Origin: Aurantibacter crassamenti
GTDB lineage: Bacteria; Bacteroidota; Bacteroidia; Flavobacteriales; Flavobacteriaceae
Length of the DNA stretch: 64,000 nt
Direction of reading: 5' to 3'
Assembly: GCF_016811105.1 (NCBI RefSeq)
Contig: NZ_JAFBGM010000001.1
Span: 558,001 to 622,000, forward strand
Shown here: piece by piece, positions 23,954 through 33,903 of the stretch
Position numbering within the stretch: the first letter of the stretch is position 1
Layout: each line of letters starts with the position of its first letter
Program-made: the position numbers and the translations under genes
The notes under the pieces: generated by a model
Told to the model about the DNA's origin: nothing
Seen by the model: the letters and a program-made list of their open reading frames with translations, nothing else
Database searches by the model: none

Positions 23954-26900
23954 TTATTTCAGCACTATAATAAGGTCTTCTGAATTCACTAAAGTACCAC
24001 CTTCTAAAACTACTTTGTCAACAATTCCATCTGTAATAGCCACAACTGTACTTTCCATTTTCATAGCCTCAATTACAAACAGCGGTTGATTCTTTTTAAT
24101 TTCCTGACCTTTTTTAACCAATACATTAGACAACAAACCTTGTAACGGAGATCCAAAATGTTTTACATTAGAAGAATCAGCTTTTTGGTTTTCAATTTTA
24201 TTAACCTTTACATTGGTATCTTTAATAAGTACATTTCTTATTTGACCATTAATTTTAAAGAAGATACTCACATTGCCATCAAGATCTGGCTCTCCTCTTT
24301 GCATTAAAGAAATTAAAACATTTTTTCCCCGATCCAACTCCACCATAATTTCTTCGCCTACTTCCATTCCATAGAAGAAATTTTTAGTGGGAATATTCAT
24401 TACGTTACCAAACTTCACATGATTGTTGTAAGCATCAGTAAAAACTTTTGGATATAATGAATAGGATAAAAAATCGGTCATTTCAAGATCACGACCCATA
24501 CCCTTTTTAAACTTTCTTTTAAAAGCTTTAAATTCTTTATCAAAATCAATGGGTTCCATATGAGCATTTGGCCTATTGGTATAGGGTTTTTCGCCTTTTA
24601 AAACCAGTTTCTGTATTTTTTTTGGAAAGCCACCTACTGGTTGCCCCAATTCACCTCTAAAAAAACTTTTTACCGATTCAGGAAAAGAAATATCTTCTCC
24701 ACGTTCTAAAACATCTTCTACCGTAAGACCATTACTAATCATGTACTGGGCCATATCACCAACAACTTTTGAACTCGGTGTTACCTTTACTATATCACCG
24801 AACATTTGGTTGACTTCACCATACATTTTTGTTATTTCTGGGAATTTATCTTCAAGACCCAATGCAATTGCTTGACCTTTTAAATTTGAATATTGCCCAC
24901 CTGGTATCTCATGATTATACACATCACCGGTACCGGATTTTAAACCTGATTCAAAAGTGTAATAGTAATTACGAACCGTTTCCCAGTAGTTAGAATATTC
25001 AGAAAGTTTTTCTGTATTCATCACATTTTCACGTTTATGGTAACGTAACATTTCTACCACCGAATTAAAGTTAGGCTGTGAAGTAAGTCCAGATAAACCA
25101 CCCAACGCAACATCAACAACATCTACTCCAGCCTCAATTGCTTTCAAATACGTTGCCGATTGCACCGATGAAGTATCATGCGTATGTAAATGAATAGGAA
25201 TATCAATTTCAGATTTCAATTCTTTAATTAAAATATAGGCAGCATTCGGCTTAAGTAAACCAGCCATATCTTTTACCCCAAGAATATGAGCACCCGCATT
25301 TTCGATATCCTTTGCGAGTTGTACATAGTATTTTAGGTCATATTTTGTTTTAGCCGGATTCAAAATATCCCCTGTATAACATATTGAACCTTCTGCCAAA
25401 CCACCTGTTCTCTTTCGCACATGTTCAATACAAGGCGCTATGGATTTCATCCAATTTAACGAATCAAAAATTCGAAAAACATCAACCCCCGTATTCCATG
25501 ATTCTTCAACAAATTTTTCAATTAAATTATCAGGATACGCGGTATACCCAACGCCATTTGATCCTCTAATTAGCATTTGCAATAAAACATTTGGCATTGC
25601 TTTACGTAATAAGGCCAATCGCTCCCAAGGATTTTCCTGTAAAAATCGCAAACACACATCAAAGGTAGCACCACCCCAAACCTCCATAGAAAATATCTCA
25701 GGATGGTTTTTTCTGTAACCCTCCGCTACTTTGAGCATATCGCTAGTACGCATACGTGTAGCTAAAAGACTCTGATGGGCATCACGCATTGTGGTATCGG
25801 TAAAGTGAATTTTCTTTTCCTTTTTCAACCATTGCGAAAACTTTTCTGGGCCCAATTCAGTCAATAAGTCTTTAGTGCCTTTTGGATGGCTATCCATATT
25901 TGGCACCGACGGAATAATTGGTTTAGAAAAAACGTGAGTTGGATCAAACTTTTTTACATCGGAATTTCCGTTTACTATGGTTTCACCTAAAAATTGTATT
26001 AATTTATTCGCACGGTTTCTTGGCTCAACAAACTCAAAAAGTTTAGGCTCGTTCTTTATGAAATTTACCGTTACCTTGCCTTCTCTAAAGGTCGGATGCT
26101 TTAGAATATTATCTAAAAAGGCCATATTGGTATTTACGCCACGTATCCGAAATTCAGCCAATGCCCTACGCATTTTTCTACAACAGCCATCTAAAGTTCT
26201 ACTTCTTGCAGAGACCTTAACTAACATTGAATCAAAAAATGGAGAAATAGAAACGCCCTGATAAATACTTCCGGCATCTAATCGAATACCAAAGCCAGAA
26301 GCACTTCTATATGTTGTGACTACTCCGTAATCTGGTTTAAAATCATTAGAAGGATCTTCAGTAGTAATTCTACATTGTAATGCTAAACCAGTAATTTGTA
26401 TTGATTCTTGATTTGGTATTTTTATTTGCTGATCTGATAATTTATATCCGCCAGCAATAAAAAGCTGAGCTTTAATCAAATCAATATTTGTAATCATTTC
26501 AGTAACTGTATGCTCTACTTGAACACGCGGATTTACTTCAATAAAGTAAATACTACCGTCATCATCAACTAAAAATTCAACAGTGCCAATATTATTGTAG
26601 TCTACTGCTTTACAAATATTAATTGCATATTCATATAACTTATCTTTCGTTTCTTGAGGTAAACCGATAGAAGGAGCAAATTCTATTACTTTTTGATAAC
26701 GACGTTGAACAGAACAATCTCTTTCATACAAATGCACAATATTGCCATGTGTATCTGCCATTATTTGAATCTCAATGTGCTTCGGATTTTCTACAAATTT
26801 TTCTAGAAAAACTGTGTCGTCACCAAAAGCATTAAGCGATTCTCTTTTTGCCTCAGGAAAACCTTTTCTTAATTCTTCTTCTGTACGAATAACCCGCATA

Positions 26901-27406
26901 CCACGGCCACCACCACCAGAGGCAGCTTTCAACATTATTGGATAACCGATTTTTTTTGCTTCAGATACAGCAATTCCAACATCTGTTAAATCTTTATCAC
27001 TACTTAAGATAACAGGAACATTATTGGCTACTGCAACTTCTTTAGCCATAATCTTATCACCTAAAGCTTTAAGAACAGACACTTTAGGGCCAATAAAAAT
27101 TATACCATTAACCTCACATTTTTCAGCAAAAGTTGCATTTTCAGACAGAAAACCATAGCCAGGGTGAATGGCATCAACGTTATTTTCTTTTGCTACTTTG
27201 ATTATAGCATCAATATCTAAATATGGTTTGAGCGGTTCGGTATCAGCACCAATTTGATAACACTCATCAGCTTTATATCGGTGTAGTGAATAACGGTCTT
27301 CATAGGTATAAACACCAACAGTTCTTACCCCTATTTCAACACATGCTCTAAAAATACGTATGGCAATTTCACCTCTATTTGCTACTAGAACTTTTTTAAT
27401 TTCCAT
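23954..27406 (-). CDS. pyc: Pyruvate carboxylase
   Basis: Biotin enzyme converting pyruvate, bicarbonate and ATP to oxaloacetate. The 1,150-residue single chain has biotin carboxylase (residues 1-460; 'KAASGGGGRGMRVI' ATP loop, 'EVNPRVQVEHTVTE'), carboxyltransferase (about 535-810, 'TDTTMRDAHQSLLATRMR') and the biotinyl domain with the target Lys in EAMKMES near residue 1113. Length and order fit the family. It is the last gene of the fucose catabolic block, 25 bp after the lactate dehydrogenase gene, so it probably carboxylates pyruvate made from fucose. Confidence 0.98.
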   Translation of the reverse strand: MEIKKVLVANRGEIAIRIFRACVEIGVRTVGVYTYEDRYSLHRYKADECYQIGADTEPLKPYLDIDAIIKVAKENNVDAIHPGYGFLSENATFAEKCEVNGIIFIGPKVSVLKALGDKIMAKEVAVANNVPVILSSDKDLTDVGIAVSEAKKIGYPIMLKAASGGGGRGMRVIRTEEELRKGFPEAKRESLNAFGDDTVFLEKFVENPKHIEIQIMADTHGNIVHLYERDCSVQRRYQKVIEFAPSIGLPQETKDKLYEYAINICKAVDYNNIGTVEFLVDDDGSIYFIEVNPRVQVEHTVTEMITNIDLIKAQLFIAGGYKLSDQQIKIPNQESIQITGLALQCRITTEDPSNDFKPDYGVVTTYRSASGFGIRLDAGSIYQGVSISPFFDSMLVKVSARSRTLDGCCRKMRRALAEFRIRGVNTNMAFLDNILKHPTFREGKVTVNFIKNEPKLFEFVEPRNRANKLIQFLGETIVNGNSDVKKFDPTHVFSKPIIPSVPNMDSHPKGTKDLLTELGPEKFSQWLKKEKKIHFTDTTMRDAHQSLLATRMRTSDMLKVAEGYRKNHPEIFSMEVWGGATFDVCLRFLQENPWERLALLRKAMPNVLLQMLIRGSNGVGYTAYPDNLIEKFVEESWNTGVDVFRIFDSLNWMKSIAPCIEHVRKRTGGLAEGSICYTGDILNPAKTKYDLKYYVQLAKDIENAGAHILGVKDMAGLLKPNAAYILIKELKSEIDIPIHLHTHDTSSVQSATYLKAIEAGVDVVDVALGGLSGLTSQPNFNSVVEMLRYHKRENVMNTEKLSEYSNYWETVRNYYYTFESGLKSGTGDVYNHEIPGGQYSNLKGQAIALGLEDKFPEITKMYGEVNQMFGDIVKVTPSSKVVGDMAQYMISNGLTVEDVLERGEDISFPESVKSFFRGELGQPVGGFPKKIQKLVLKGEKPYTNRPNAHMEPIDFDKEFKAFKRKFKKGMGRDLEMTDFLSYSLYPKVFTDAYNNHVKFGNVMNIPTKNFFYGMEVGEEIMVELDRGKNVLISLMQRGEPDLDGNVSIFFKINGQIRNVLIKDTNVKVNKIENQKADSSNVKHFGSPLQGLLSNVLVKKGQEIKKNQPLFVIEAMKMESTVVAITDGIVDKVVLEGGTLVNSEDLIIVLK

Positions 27407-27431
27407 ACTACAATATGTTTAGGTACTGTTA

Positions 27432-28586
27432 TTATTTAATCAAATGATGTGGAAAGTCTTTTACCTCCTCACAACATATTTGTTCCATTACTTGTTGAAG
27501 TTCGGTTTTAAGTAAAGATATGGTATGATCACCACCTTCGTTTCCTAAAGCAGCAACACCATACATAAATGATCTGCCCATGAATGTAAATTTAGCTCCA
27601 CTAGCTAAAGTTCTTGCAATATCTGGCCCTGAACGCAGACCACTATCCATCATTACTGTCATTTTATCTCCGTACTTCTGTGCTATTCTTGTTAAAGGTT
27701 TTATGGTTGATTCTCCAGCATCTAATTGTCTACCACCATGATTAGAAACAATGACGCCATCAATGCCAAGGCGTAAAGCTTTTTCAGCATCTGCTTCATT
27801 TGCAACACCTTTTAATACCAACTTACCCTTCCACATATCGCGAATGGGTTTTATCTTTTCCTCATTTAATCTTCCTGAGAAAGTAGCATCCATAAATTTA
27901 CCCAATTGTTTTAAATCTAGATTTTTAGGCATGTAAGGCTTCAGCGTTTCAAAGTTTGGTTGTCCATGAATTAAAGTTTTCAGAGCCCACTCTGGCCGTC
28001 CCAAAATCTGCAAAATATTTTTCACAGACATCTTTGGGGGCATTGCTAATCCATTTCTAATATCTCTTGGTCGAAATCCGAAAGTAGGAACATCACATAA
28101 TATAACTAAAACTGGACATTCAGCCGCAGCTGCACGCTTTATAATATCGTCTCGTAAACGGTTTTTTGTAGGATGATATAATTGAAACCATGCTTGGCCT
28201 TCTGTTAACTCTGAAATACGTTCTATACTGCTTGTTGACACCGTACTAAGCACAAAAGGCACGTTATGTTTAAAAGCAGCTTTTGCTAATATTTCTGGGG
28301 CATTGGGCCACATTAGACCTTGTAAACCAACTGGTGCAATACCGAACGGTGCATCATACGTATGACCGAACAATTCTGTTTTCATTTCAGAACCCGTGTG
28401 CTTACTTAGATAATAGGGTAATAATTCTACATCTCTAATTTCAGCAGTATTCTTATGTAAGTTTACATCTTCATTACAACCACCATCTAGGTATTCAAAA
28501 GCAAAGTTTGGGATTTTACTTTTTGCTTTATTGCGCAAATCAGTAACTGATGGGTAGTTATTATTTATTTTAACTCCTTCTAGCAT
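27432..28586 (-). CDS. lldD: FMN-dependent L-lactate dehydrogenase (alpha-hydroxy-acid oxidase family)
   Basis: A 384-residue flavoenzyme of the alpha-hydroxy-acid oxidase family. The active-site motif SNHGGRQLD (His near residue 283) and 'GVANEADAEKALRLGIDGV' are present, as is the N-terminal 'FAFEYLDGGCNEDV'. Oxidation of L-lactate to pyruvate is the best fit because the neighbouring pathway ends in pyruvate plus L-lactate. Other 2-hydroxy acids are possible in this family. It lies 63 bp downstream of the FucP-like gene and 25 bp upstream of pyc. Confidence 0.88.
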   Translation of the reverse strand: MLEGVKINNNYPSVTDLRNKAKSKIPNFAFEYLDGGCNEDVNLHKNTAEIRDVELLPYYLSKHTGSEMKTELFGHTYDAPFGIAPVGLQGLMWPNAPEILAKAAFKHNVPFVLSTVSTSSIERISELTEGQAWFQLYHPTKNRLRDDIIKRAAAAECPVLVILCDVPTFGFRPRDIRNGLAMPPKMSVKNILQILGRPEWALKTLIHGQPNFETLKPYMPKNLDLKQLGKFMDATFSGRLNEEKIKPIRDMWKGKLVLKGVANEADAEKALRLGIDGVIVSNHGGRQLDAGESTIKPLTRIAQKYGDKMTVMMDSGLRSGPDIARTLASGAKFTFMGRSFMYGVAALGNEGGDHTISLLKTELQQVMEQICCEEVKDFPHHLIK

Positions 28587-28649
28587 GATACTATAATTAA
28601 AAACTAAAAATTACTTGTACTTGATTTAATTAAAAAAGAGCTAACAAGC

Positions 28650-29981
28650 TTACTCTATTTGGTATACTTTAAACGCTCTATAGCCATATGCTGCAACAAC
28701 TAAAAAGCAAACCAGAGGTAAAATAAAAGAGAAATTTACTTCAGGCACACCCATAATTCTAACATCATCATATGCGCTTCCTCCAATATCCATAATTAGG
28801 CCTTGAAGAACGGGCATAAATGCACCACCTACAATTGCCATAACCAAAAAAGCTGATGCTGGTTTTGCATCATCACCTAAACCTGTTAAAGCTATTCCGT
28901 AAATGGTCGGGAACATTAATGACATACAAAAGGAAACCATTACTAGTGAATATAGTCCACCCATACCCTGAATAAATATTGTACCCAAACAGAAGATTAC
29001 CGCCAATACAGCTAAGAGCATTAATAACTTACCAGACTGAATAAATTTCATTAAATACGTGAACAGAAATCTACTGATTAGAAAAATCACTAAGGCTGCA
29101 TATGCATAATTCACAGCTTCTTGATTATTGATTCCTAGATTTTCTGCATATTGGTAAATATATGTCCAACACATTATTTGTGCACCTACATAAAATAATT
29201 GTGCAATTACTCCCCCTACAAATCGTTCTTTTTTAAAAATTCTACGAATTGAATCCCACATACTAGAATTCGAATCATCTTCGTCTGCTTTCTGAACTTC
29301 TGGCATTTTTACAAATGCTATAACTACGAACATAAGAATTACAAAAAGACCCAAACCCACATACGGGTTTCTGATTACCAATAAATCAGATGTTTTAACT
29401 GCTGCTTTTGCGGTCTCAGAAAGTGTATCATAAACACTATTACCACCAGCATCTAAATCATCGGACTGCAATGCGCCCAATATAAATACCTGTGCTACAA
29501 ACAAACCAGACAAAGCACCTAAAGGATTAAATGCTTGTGCTAAATTTAGTCTTTGGGTAGCAGTTTCTTTAGCTCCCATTGAAAGGATAAATGGATTAGC
29601 CGTAGTTTCTAAAAACGCCAAGCCAAAAGTCAAAATATATAAGGCCAACAAAAAGAAAAGATAATTTTCCATGGCAGCAGCAGGGTAAAAAAGTAAAGCC
29701 CCAACAGCATACAAAACAAGGCCTACTAATATTCCAACTTTATACGAATACTTTTTTACAACAAAGGCAGCAGGTAACGCCATTGTAAAATACCCTCCAT
29801 AAAAAGCCGCTTGCACCCAAGAAGCCTGGGTATTATTCAACTCCAATATTTTTTTGAACGCGGAAACCATTGGGTTGGTAATATCATTCGCAAAACCCCA
29901 AAGTGCAAATAGCGAAGTGATTAAAATAAAAGGCACCAACAATTTCTTGGAAACAATTGGAATTTTTTCAGCGTTCTTCAT
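28650..29981 (-). CDS. fucP: FucP-like L-fucose:H+ symporter (MFS)
   Basis: A 443-residue protein with 12 predicted membrane helices of the major facilitator superfamily, sugar:H+ symporter group. 'LFALWGFANDITNPMVSAFKKILELNNTQASW' at the N terminus matches the FucP/glucose-galactose transporter pattern in which an Asp-containing first helix binds protons. 'FLETTANPFILSMG' is also typical. Position among fucose genes makes L-fucose the likely substrate. The start is 8 bp after the upstream SDR stop. Confidence 0.9.
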   Translation of the reverse strand: MKNAEKIPIVSKKLLVPFILITSLFALWGFANDITNPMVSAFKKILELNNTQASWVQAAFYGGYFTMALPAAFVVKKYSYKVGILVGLVLYAVGALLFYPAAAMENYLFFLLALYILTFGLAFLETTANPFILSMGAKETATQRLNLAQAFNPLGALSGLFVAQVFILGALQSDDLDAGGNSVYDTLSETAKAAVKTSDLLVIRNPYVGLGLFVILMFVVIAFVKMPEVQKADEDDSNSSMWDSIRRIFKKERFVGGVIAQLFYVGAQIMCWTYIYQYAENLGINNQEAVNYAYAALVIFLISRFLFTYLMKFIQSGKLLMLLAVLAVIFCLGTIFIQGMGGLYSLVMVSFCMSLMFPTIYGIALTGLGDDAKPASAFLVMAIVGGAFMPVLQGLIMDIGGSAYDDVRIMGVPEVNFSFILPLVCFLVVAAYGYRAFKVYQIE

Positions 29982-29989
29982 TTTCTAGT

Positions 29990-30769
29990 TTATAAAGCTC
30001 TATCAAGGTGTGTATAACCACCATCAACATATACCAATTGCCCTGTTGTATGGCTTGAAGCATCAGACAATAAAAAAGCTACGGTATTGGCTATTTCAGT
30101 AGCAGTTGTCATCCTATTTTCTAATGGAATTCTCTCGGTAATTCCTTTTAATTTCTTCTCAGGCTCATCAAAGGTTTTTATCCATCTTTCATATAAAGGT
30201 GTAAAACATTCTGCAACCATTACAGCATTAACTCGAATACCATAAGGCAACAATTCTACAGCCCATTCTCTTGTAAGGGCATTTCGCCCACCGTTAGCTG
30301 CAGCATACCCTGACGTACCTCCTTGACCAGTTACTGAAGTTTTAGAACCAATATTTACAATTGCACCTTTACTTTTCTTTAATTCTGGTAATGCATGATG
30401 TGCCATTAAATAGTAATGAACTAGATTTTTCTGTAGCGAAGCCATAAAATCTTCATAACCTCCATTTTCTAGGCTCACTCCATCATTTACCCCCGCGTTA
30501 TTAACAAGTCCATCTATTTTACCAAAACGTTCAATAACACTATCAATAGCATTTTTACATTGATCAGGATTGGTAAGTTCGGCAAAAGCATAAGCCACTG
30601 TTGCACCCGATTCTTCTAGTTCTTTAGCAGCTTTAATAATGGTTGGTTGATTTCTACCTATTATAAATAGAATAGCTCCTTCATCAGCGAGCACTTTACA
30701 AATACCAAGTCCTATGCCTTTAGAGCCTCCGGTAACAACAATGACCTTATCCTTTAAATTTAAATTCAT
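29990..30769 (-). CDS. SDR oxidoreductase, probable L-fucose dehydrogenase
   Basis: A 259-residue short-chain dehydrogenase with 'VTGGSKGIGLGICKVLADEG' cofactor loop, 'VNNAGVNDG' and catalytic Ser/Tyr/Lys in 'IVNIGSKTSVTG...GYAAANGGRN'. Note that the position usually filled by YxxxK is Y-A-A-A-N here, so the catalytic Lys is replaced by Asn. The pathway of L-fucose oxidation begins with an NAD(P)-dependent dehydrogenase forming L-fucono-lactone, and this gene lies in the right operon for that step; the assignment is by context. Gaps to the neighbours are 8 bp on each side. Confidence 0.8.
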   Translation of the reverse strand: MNLNLKDKVIVVTGGSKGIGLGICKVLADEGAILFIIGRNQPTIIKAAKELEESGATVAYAFAELTNPDQCKNAIDSVIERFGKIDGLVNNAGVNDGVSLENGGYEDFMASLQKNLVHYYLMAHHALPELKKSKGAIVNIGSKTSVTGQGGTSGYAAANGGRNALTREWAVELLPYGIRVNAVMVAECFTPLYERWIKTFDEPEKKLKGITERIPLENRMTTATEIANTVAFLLSDASSHTTGQLVYVDGGYTHLDRAL

Positions 30770-30777
30770 TCTTAAGT

Positions 30778-31632
30778 TTATTGATACGCTTTAATCAGCT
30801 GTTTAGAAGTACCTAAACCTTCAATACCCAATTCAACAACATCACCTGCCTTTAAGTATTTGTTTGGACTAAAACCAAAACCAACCCCAGAAGGCGTACC
30901 TGTTGAAATAATATCACCAGGTAATAATGTCATATACTGACTAATATAACTGACTACTTGTTCGATATTAAAAATAAAATCAGATGTGTTACTGTCTTGT
31001 AGCTTTTCTCCATTTAATTTTAACCATAAGTCTAAATTATTTGGATTTTGAATCTCGTCAGTTGTAGCAATAAATGGCCCTAATGGAGCAAATGTATCAC
31101 AACCTTTTCCTTTACACCATTGACCTTCTTTTTCAATTTGAAAAGCGCGCTCACTGTAATCGTTATGCAAAACATAACCTGCAATATGGTCATAAGCATC
31201 GGCCTCTGAAACATAAGTTGCTTTTTTACCAATAACAACAGCCAACTCAACTTCCCAGTCTGTTTTTTCACTATTTTTTGGAATAACTACATCATCGTTA
31301 GGACCGACAATTGCAGAAGTAGCTTTAAAGAAAAGTACAGGTTCTTTCGGAATAGTCATACCACTTTCTGCAGCATGCTTAGCATAATTCAAACCTACAC
31401 AAACTATTTTTGAAGGTCTAACCAATGGTGAACCCAAACGCTCACTATCAGAAATTTCAGGACAACTATTTTGATTGCTTTCCAACCATTTTTCTAATTG
31501 CTGTATACCATCATTTCCAAAGAAATTTTCATCAAAATCTTGTCCGAATGCAGAAACATCAATTCGTGTTCCGTTTTCTAATTGCACTCCAGGTTTCTCA
31601 CTACCTACTTTACCAAATCTTATTAATTTCAT
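30778..31632 (-). CDS. Fumarylacetoacetate hydrolase family enzyme, probable 2,4-diketo-3-deoxy-L-fuconate hydrolase
   Basis: A 284-residue metal-dependent C-C hydrolase of the FAH family. 'KIVCVGLNYAKHAAESGM' and the metal-binding 'DWEVELAVVIGKKA' (Glu and Asp ligands) are clear, as are 'GYVLHNDYSERAFQ' and 'TGTPSGVGFG'. In the non-phosphorylated fucose route this type of enzyme splits 2,4-diketo-3-deoxy-L-fuconate into pyruvate and L-lactate, which fits its operon position between two SDR genes. The exact specificity is inferred from context. Confidence 0.87.
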   Translation of the reverse strand: MKLIRFGKVGSEKPGVQLENGTRIDVSAFGQDFDENFFGNDGIQQLEKWLESNQNSCPEISDSERLGSPLVRPSKIVCVGLNYAKHAAESGMTIPKEPVLFFKATSAIVGPNDDVVIPKNSEKTDWEVELAVVIGKKATYVSEADAYDHIAGYVLHNDYSERAFQIEKEGQWCKGKGCDTFAPLGPFIATTDEIQNPNNLDLWLKLNGEKLQDSNTSDFIFNIEQVVSYISQYMTLLPGDIISTGTPSGVGFGFSPNKYLKAGDVVELGIEGLGTSKQLIKAYQ

Positions 31633-31676
31633 TTAATTTTTCTTAATACATTAAAATTTATTTGAATGTCTTCTAT

Positions 31677-32453
31677 TTATGAACCATTGAGAGTTGTAAA
31701 TCCACCATCAATAGAAAAATTAGTGCCGGTTACAAATGAGGCCTCATCTGAACATAAATAAATAGCCATATTCGCAATCTCCTCAGGTTTACCCATACGT
31801 CCGATAGGTTGGGTTTTAGATAATTTTTCAAACATTTCTTTTTCCTTACCAGGATAATTCTTTTTGATAAACCCGTCTACAAAAGGAGTATGTACTCGAC
31901 CAGGTGAAATACAGTTGCACCGAATTCCATAATCAAGATAATCTTTTGCAGCCGAATAAGTCATGGTTAAAACTGCACCTTTGGTCATGGAGTATGCGAA
32001 GCGATCATTAATACCAACTGATGCTGCAATTGACGCCATATTTAATATTACACCTCCGTTTTCTTTCAAACTGGCAATACTAGCATGCATGCAATTGTAA
32101 ACACCCTTAATATTTACTTCATATAAACGATCTAAATCTTCCTCTTTCGTATTCTCTAAATTACCAATATGCGCAATACCTGCATTGTTGATTAAAATAT
32201 CAATAGAACCACTTTTTAAAATTAACTCAAAAGCACTTTTAACTTCACTACCATTTGCAACATTACATCCGTACACGGAAACCTTGCCTCCATTATCTCT
32301 TATAATTTTAGCCGTTTCTTCAGCATTTATAGCTTGTAATTCTAGAATATGTACATTAGCCCCATGTTCTGCAAGAGCTATACAAATTGCTCTTCCAATA
32401 CCACTTCCACCACCAGTGACAACAGCATTTTTATTTTCTAAACTAAATTTCAT
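31677..32453 (-). CDS. SDR oxidoreductase, probable 2-keto-3-deoxy-L-fuconate dehydrogenase
   Basis: A 258-residue short-chain dehydrogenase with 'VTGGGSGIGRAICIAL', 'INNAGIAHIG', catalytic Ser in 'NMASIAAS' and YSMTK as YxxxK. It follows L-fuconate dehydratase by 16 bp, where the next chemical step is NAD-dependent oxidation of 2-keto-3-deoxy-L-fuconate to the diketo acid. The ATG at 32453 was chosen over a TTG six bases upstream. Substrate is inferred from gene order. Confidence 0.85.
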   Translation of the reverse strand: MKFSLENKNAVVTGGGSGIGRAICIALAEHGANVHILELQAINAEETAKIIRDNGGKVSVYGCNVANGSEVKSAFELILKSGSIDILINNAGIAHIGNLENTKEEDLDRLYEVNIKGVYNCMHASIASLKENGGVILNMASIAASVGINDRFAYSMTKGAVLTMTYSAAKDYLDYGIRCNCISPGRVHTPFVDGFIKKNYPGKEKEMFEKLSKTQPIGRMGKPEEIANMAIYLCSDEASFVTGTNFSIDGGFTTLNGS

Positions 32454-32469
32454 TTGCAAGTTTATTCTT

Positions 32470-33786
32470 TTATTTTAATTCTTCTTTCCAATAACTTCCA
32501 TCAGGAAACCTAAATTCTTCAATAGATTCTGGTTTCATTGTAATACTATAACCAGCCATACTTGGTGGCATATATGCACCGTTATTTATAACCACAGGAT
32601 CATAGAAATGTTCATGTAAATGATCAACAAATTCAATTATTCTATCTTCAAGTGTGCCACTTATTGCAATATAGTCAATCATTGAGAGATGTTGCACATA
32701 TTCGCACAGTCCGACTCCACCAGCATGTGGGCAAACTGGAATTTTAAACTTGGCTGCCATTAATAAAATGGCCAAAATTTCATTTACTCCGCCTACTCTA
32801 CAACTATCAATTTGACAAATACCAATAGCTTCTGCTTGTAATAACTGTTTAAACATCACCCTATTCTGGCAATGTTCACCAGTAGCCACTTTTATTGGAG
32901 CAACTGCCTTTGCTATTTTTGCATGACCTAAAATATCATCAGGACTTGTAGGTTCTTCTATCCAATATGGATTAAACTTTTTGAGAGCTGCCATGTTTTC
33001 GATAGCTTCATCAACATCCCATTTCTGGTTAGCATCCATCATTAGTCTTAAATCAGGACCAATCTCTTCACGAATTATTGCTGCTCTACGCATATCATCC
33101 TTTAGATCGGAGCCAACCTTTATTTTCATATGATCAAAACCCGCAGCTTTAGCTTCTTGACAAAGTCTTCTCATTTTATCATCTGAATACCCTAACCAAC
33201 CTGCAGAGGTTGTATACGCCGGATAACCATTTGCTAACAAATGATTGATACGTTCTTGTTTTGAGCTATCTTTTGCTTTAAGTATTTCTAATGCCTCAGA
33301 TGGTGTTATAGCATCAGTGATGTATGTAAAATCAATACATTTAACCAATACTTCAGGGCTCATTTCTGCGATTAGGCGCCACAATGGTTTACCTTCTGCT
33401 TTTGCATACAAGTCCCAAACGGCATTTACCACAGCTCCTGTTGCTAAATGAATCACACCCTTTTCTGGGCCCAACCATCTCAATTGGCTATCACCAGTTA
33501 TCATCTTCCAAAATTCACCCATATTGTCCGTAAAACTTTCTAAGGTTTTACCGATAACCAAAGGTGCCAAAGAATTTATTGCCGCAGCACACAGTTCATT
33601 ACCTCTACCAATAGTAAATGTAAGTCCGTGACCTTCTAAACCATTTTCTGAATCGGTTTTTAGAATTACATAAGCAGCAGAATAATCAGGATCAGGGTTC
33701 ATCGCATCGGAGCCATCCAATGATTTACTTGTAGGAAAACGCACATCCTCTATTACGACATCCGTTATGGTTATTGGTTTTGACAT
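32470..33786 (-). CDS. L-fuconate dehydratase
   Basis: A 438-residue enolase-superfamily acid-sugar dehydratase, the same length as characterised L-fuconate dehydratases of about 440 residues. The catalytic base pair is in 'DHMKIKVGSD' (KxK near residue 220). Metal ligands lie in 'LMMDANQKWD', 'YWIEEPTSPDD' and 'KVATGEHCQNR', and the His/Glu end is 'CPHAGGVGLCEYVQH'. It removes water from L-fuconate to give 2-keto-3-deoxy-L-fuconate. First catabolic gene downstream of the FG-GAP lipoprotein gene. Confidence 0.92.
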   Translation of the reverse strand: MSKPITITDVVIEDVRFPTSKSLDGSDAMNPDPDYSAAYVILKTDSENGLEGHGLTFTIGRGNELCAAAINSLAPLVIGKTLESFTDNMGEFWKMITGDSQLRWLGPEKGVIHLATGAVVNAVWDLYAKAEGKPLWRLIAEMSPEVLVKCIDFTYITDAITPSEALEILKAKDSSKQERINHLLANGYPAYTTSAGWLGYSDDKMRRLCQEAKAAGFDHMKIKVGSDLKDDMRRAAIIREEIGPDLRLMMDANQKWDVDEAIENMAALKKFNPYWIEEPTSPDDILGHAKIAKAVAPIKVATGEHCQNRVMFKQLLQAEAIGICQIDSCRVGGVNEILAILLMAAKFKIPVCPHAGGVGLCEYVQHLSMIDYIAISGTLEDRIIEFVDHLHEHFYDPVVINNGAYMPPSMAGYSITMKPESIEEFRFPDGSYWKEELK

Positions 33787-33903
33787 GACTTTTAATTTAT
33801 AACAAATCTATAATTTCAATATTCAGAGTGCTACCTATATAGTTGCATCACTTAATACTTTTTTTGCATTAAAATCTGAAAACAATTCAAAAATTGAACT
33901 ATT

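Noticed and set aside
23245-33451. Several short plus-strand frames inside pyc, lldD, FAH, SDR and dehydratase genes
   Set aside because: All overlap long minus-strand genes with clear family motifs; their products have no domain structure.
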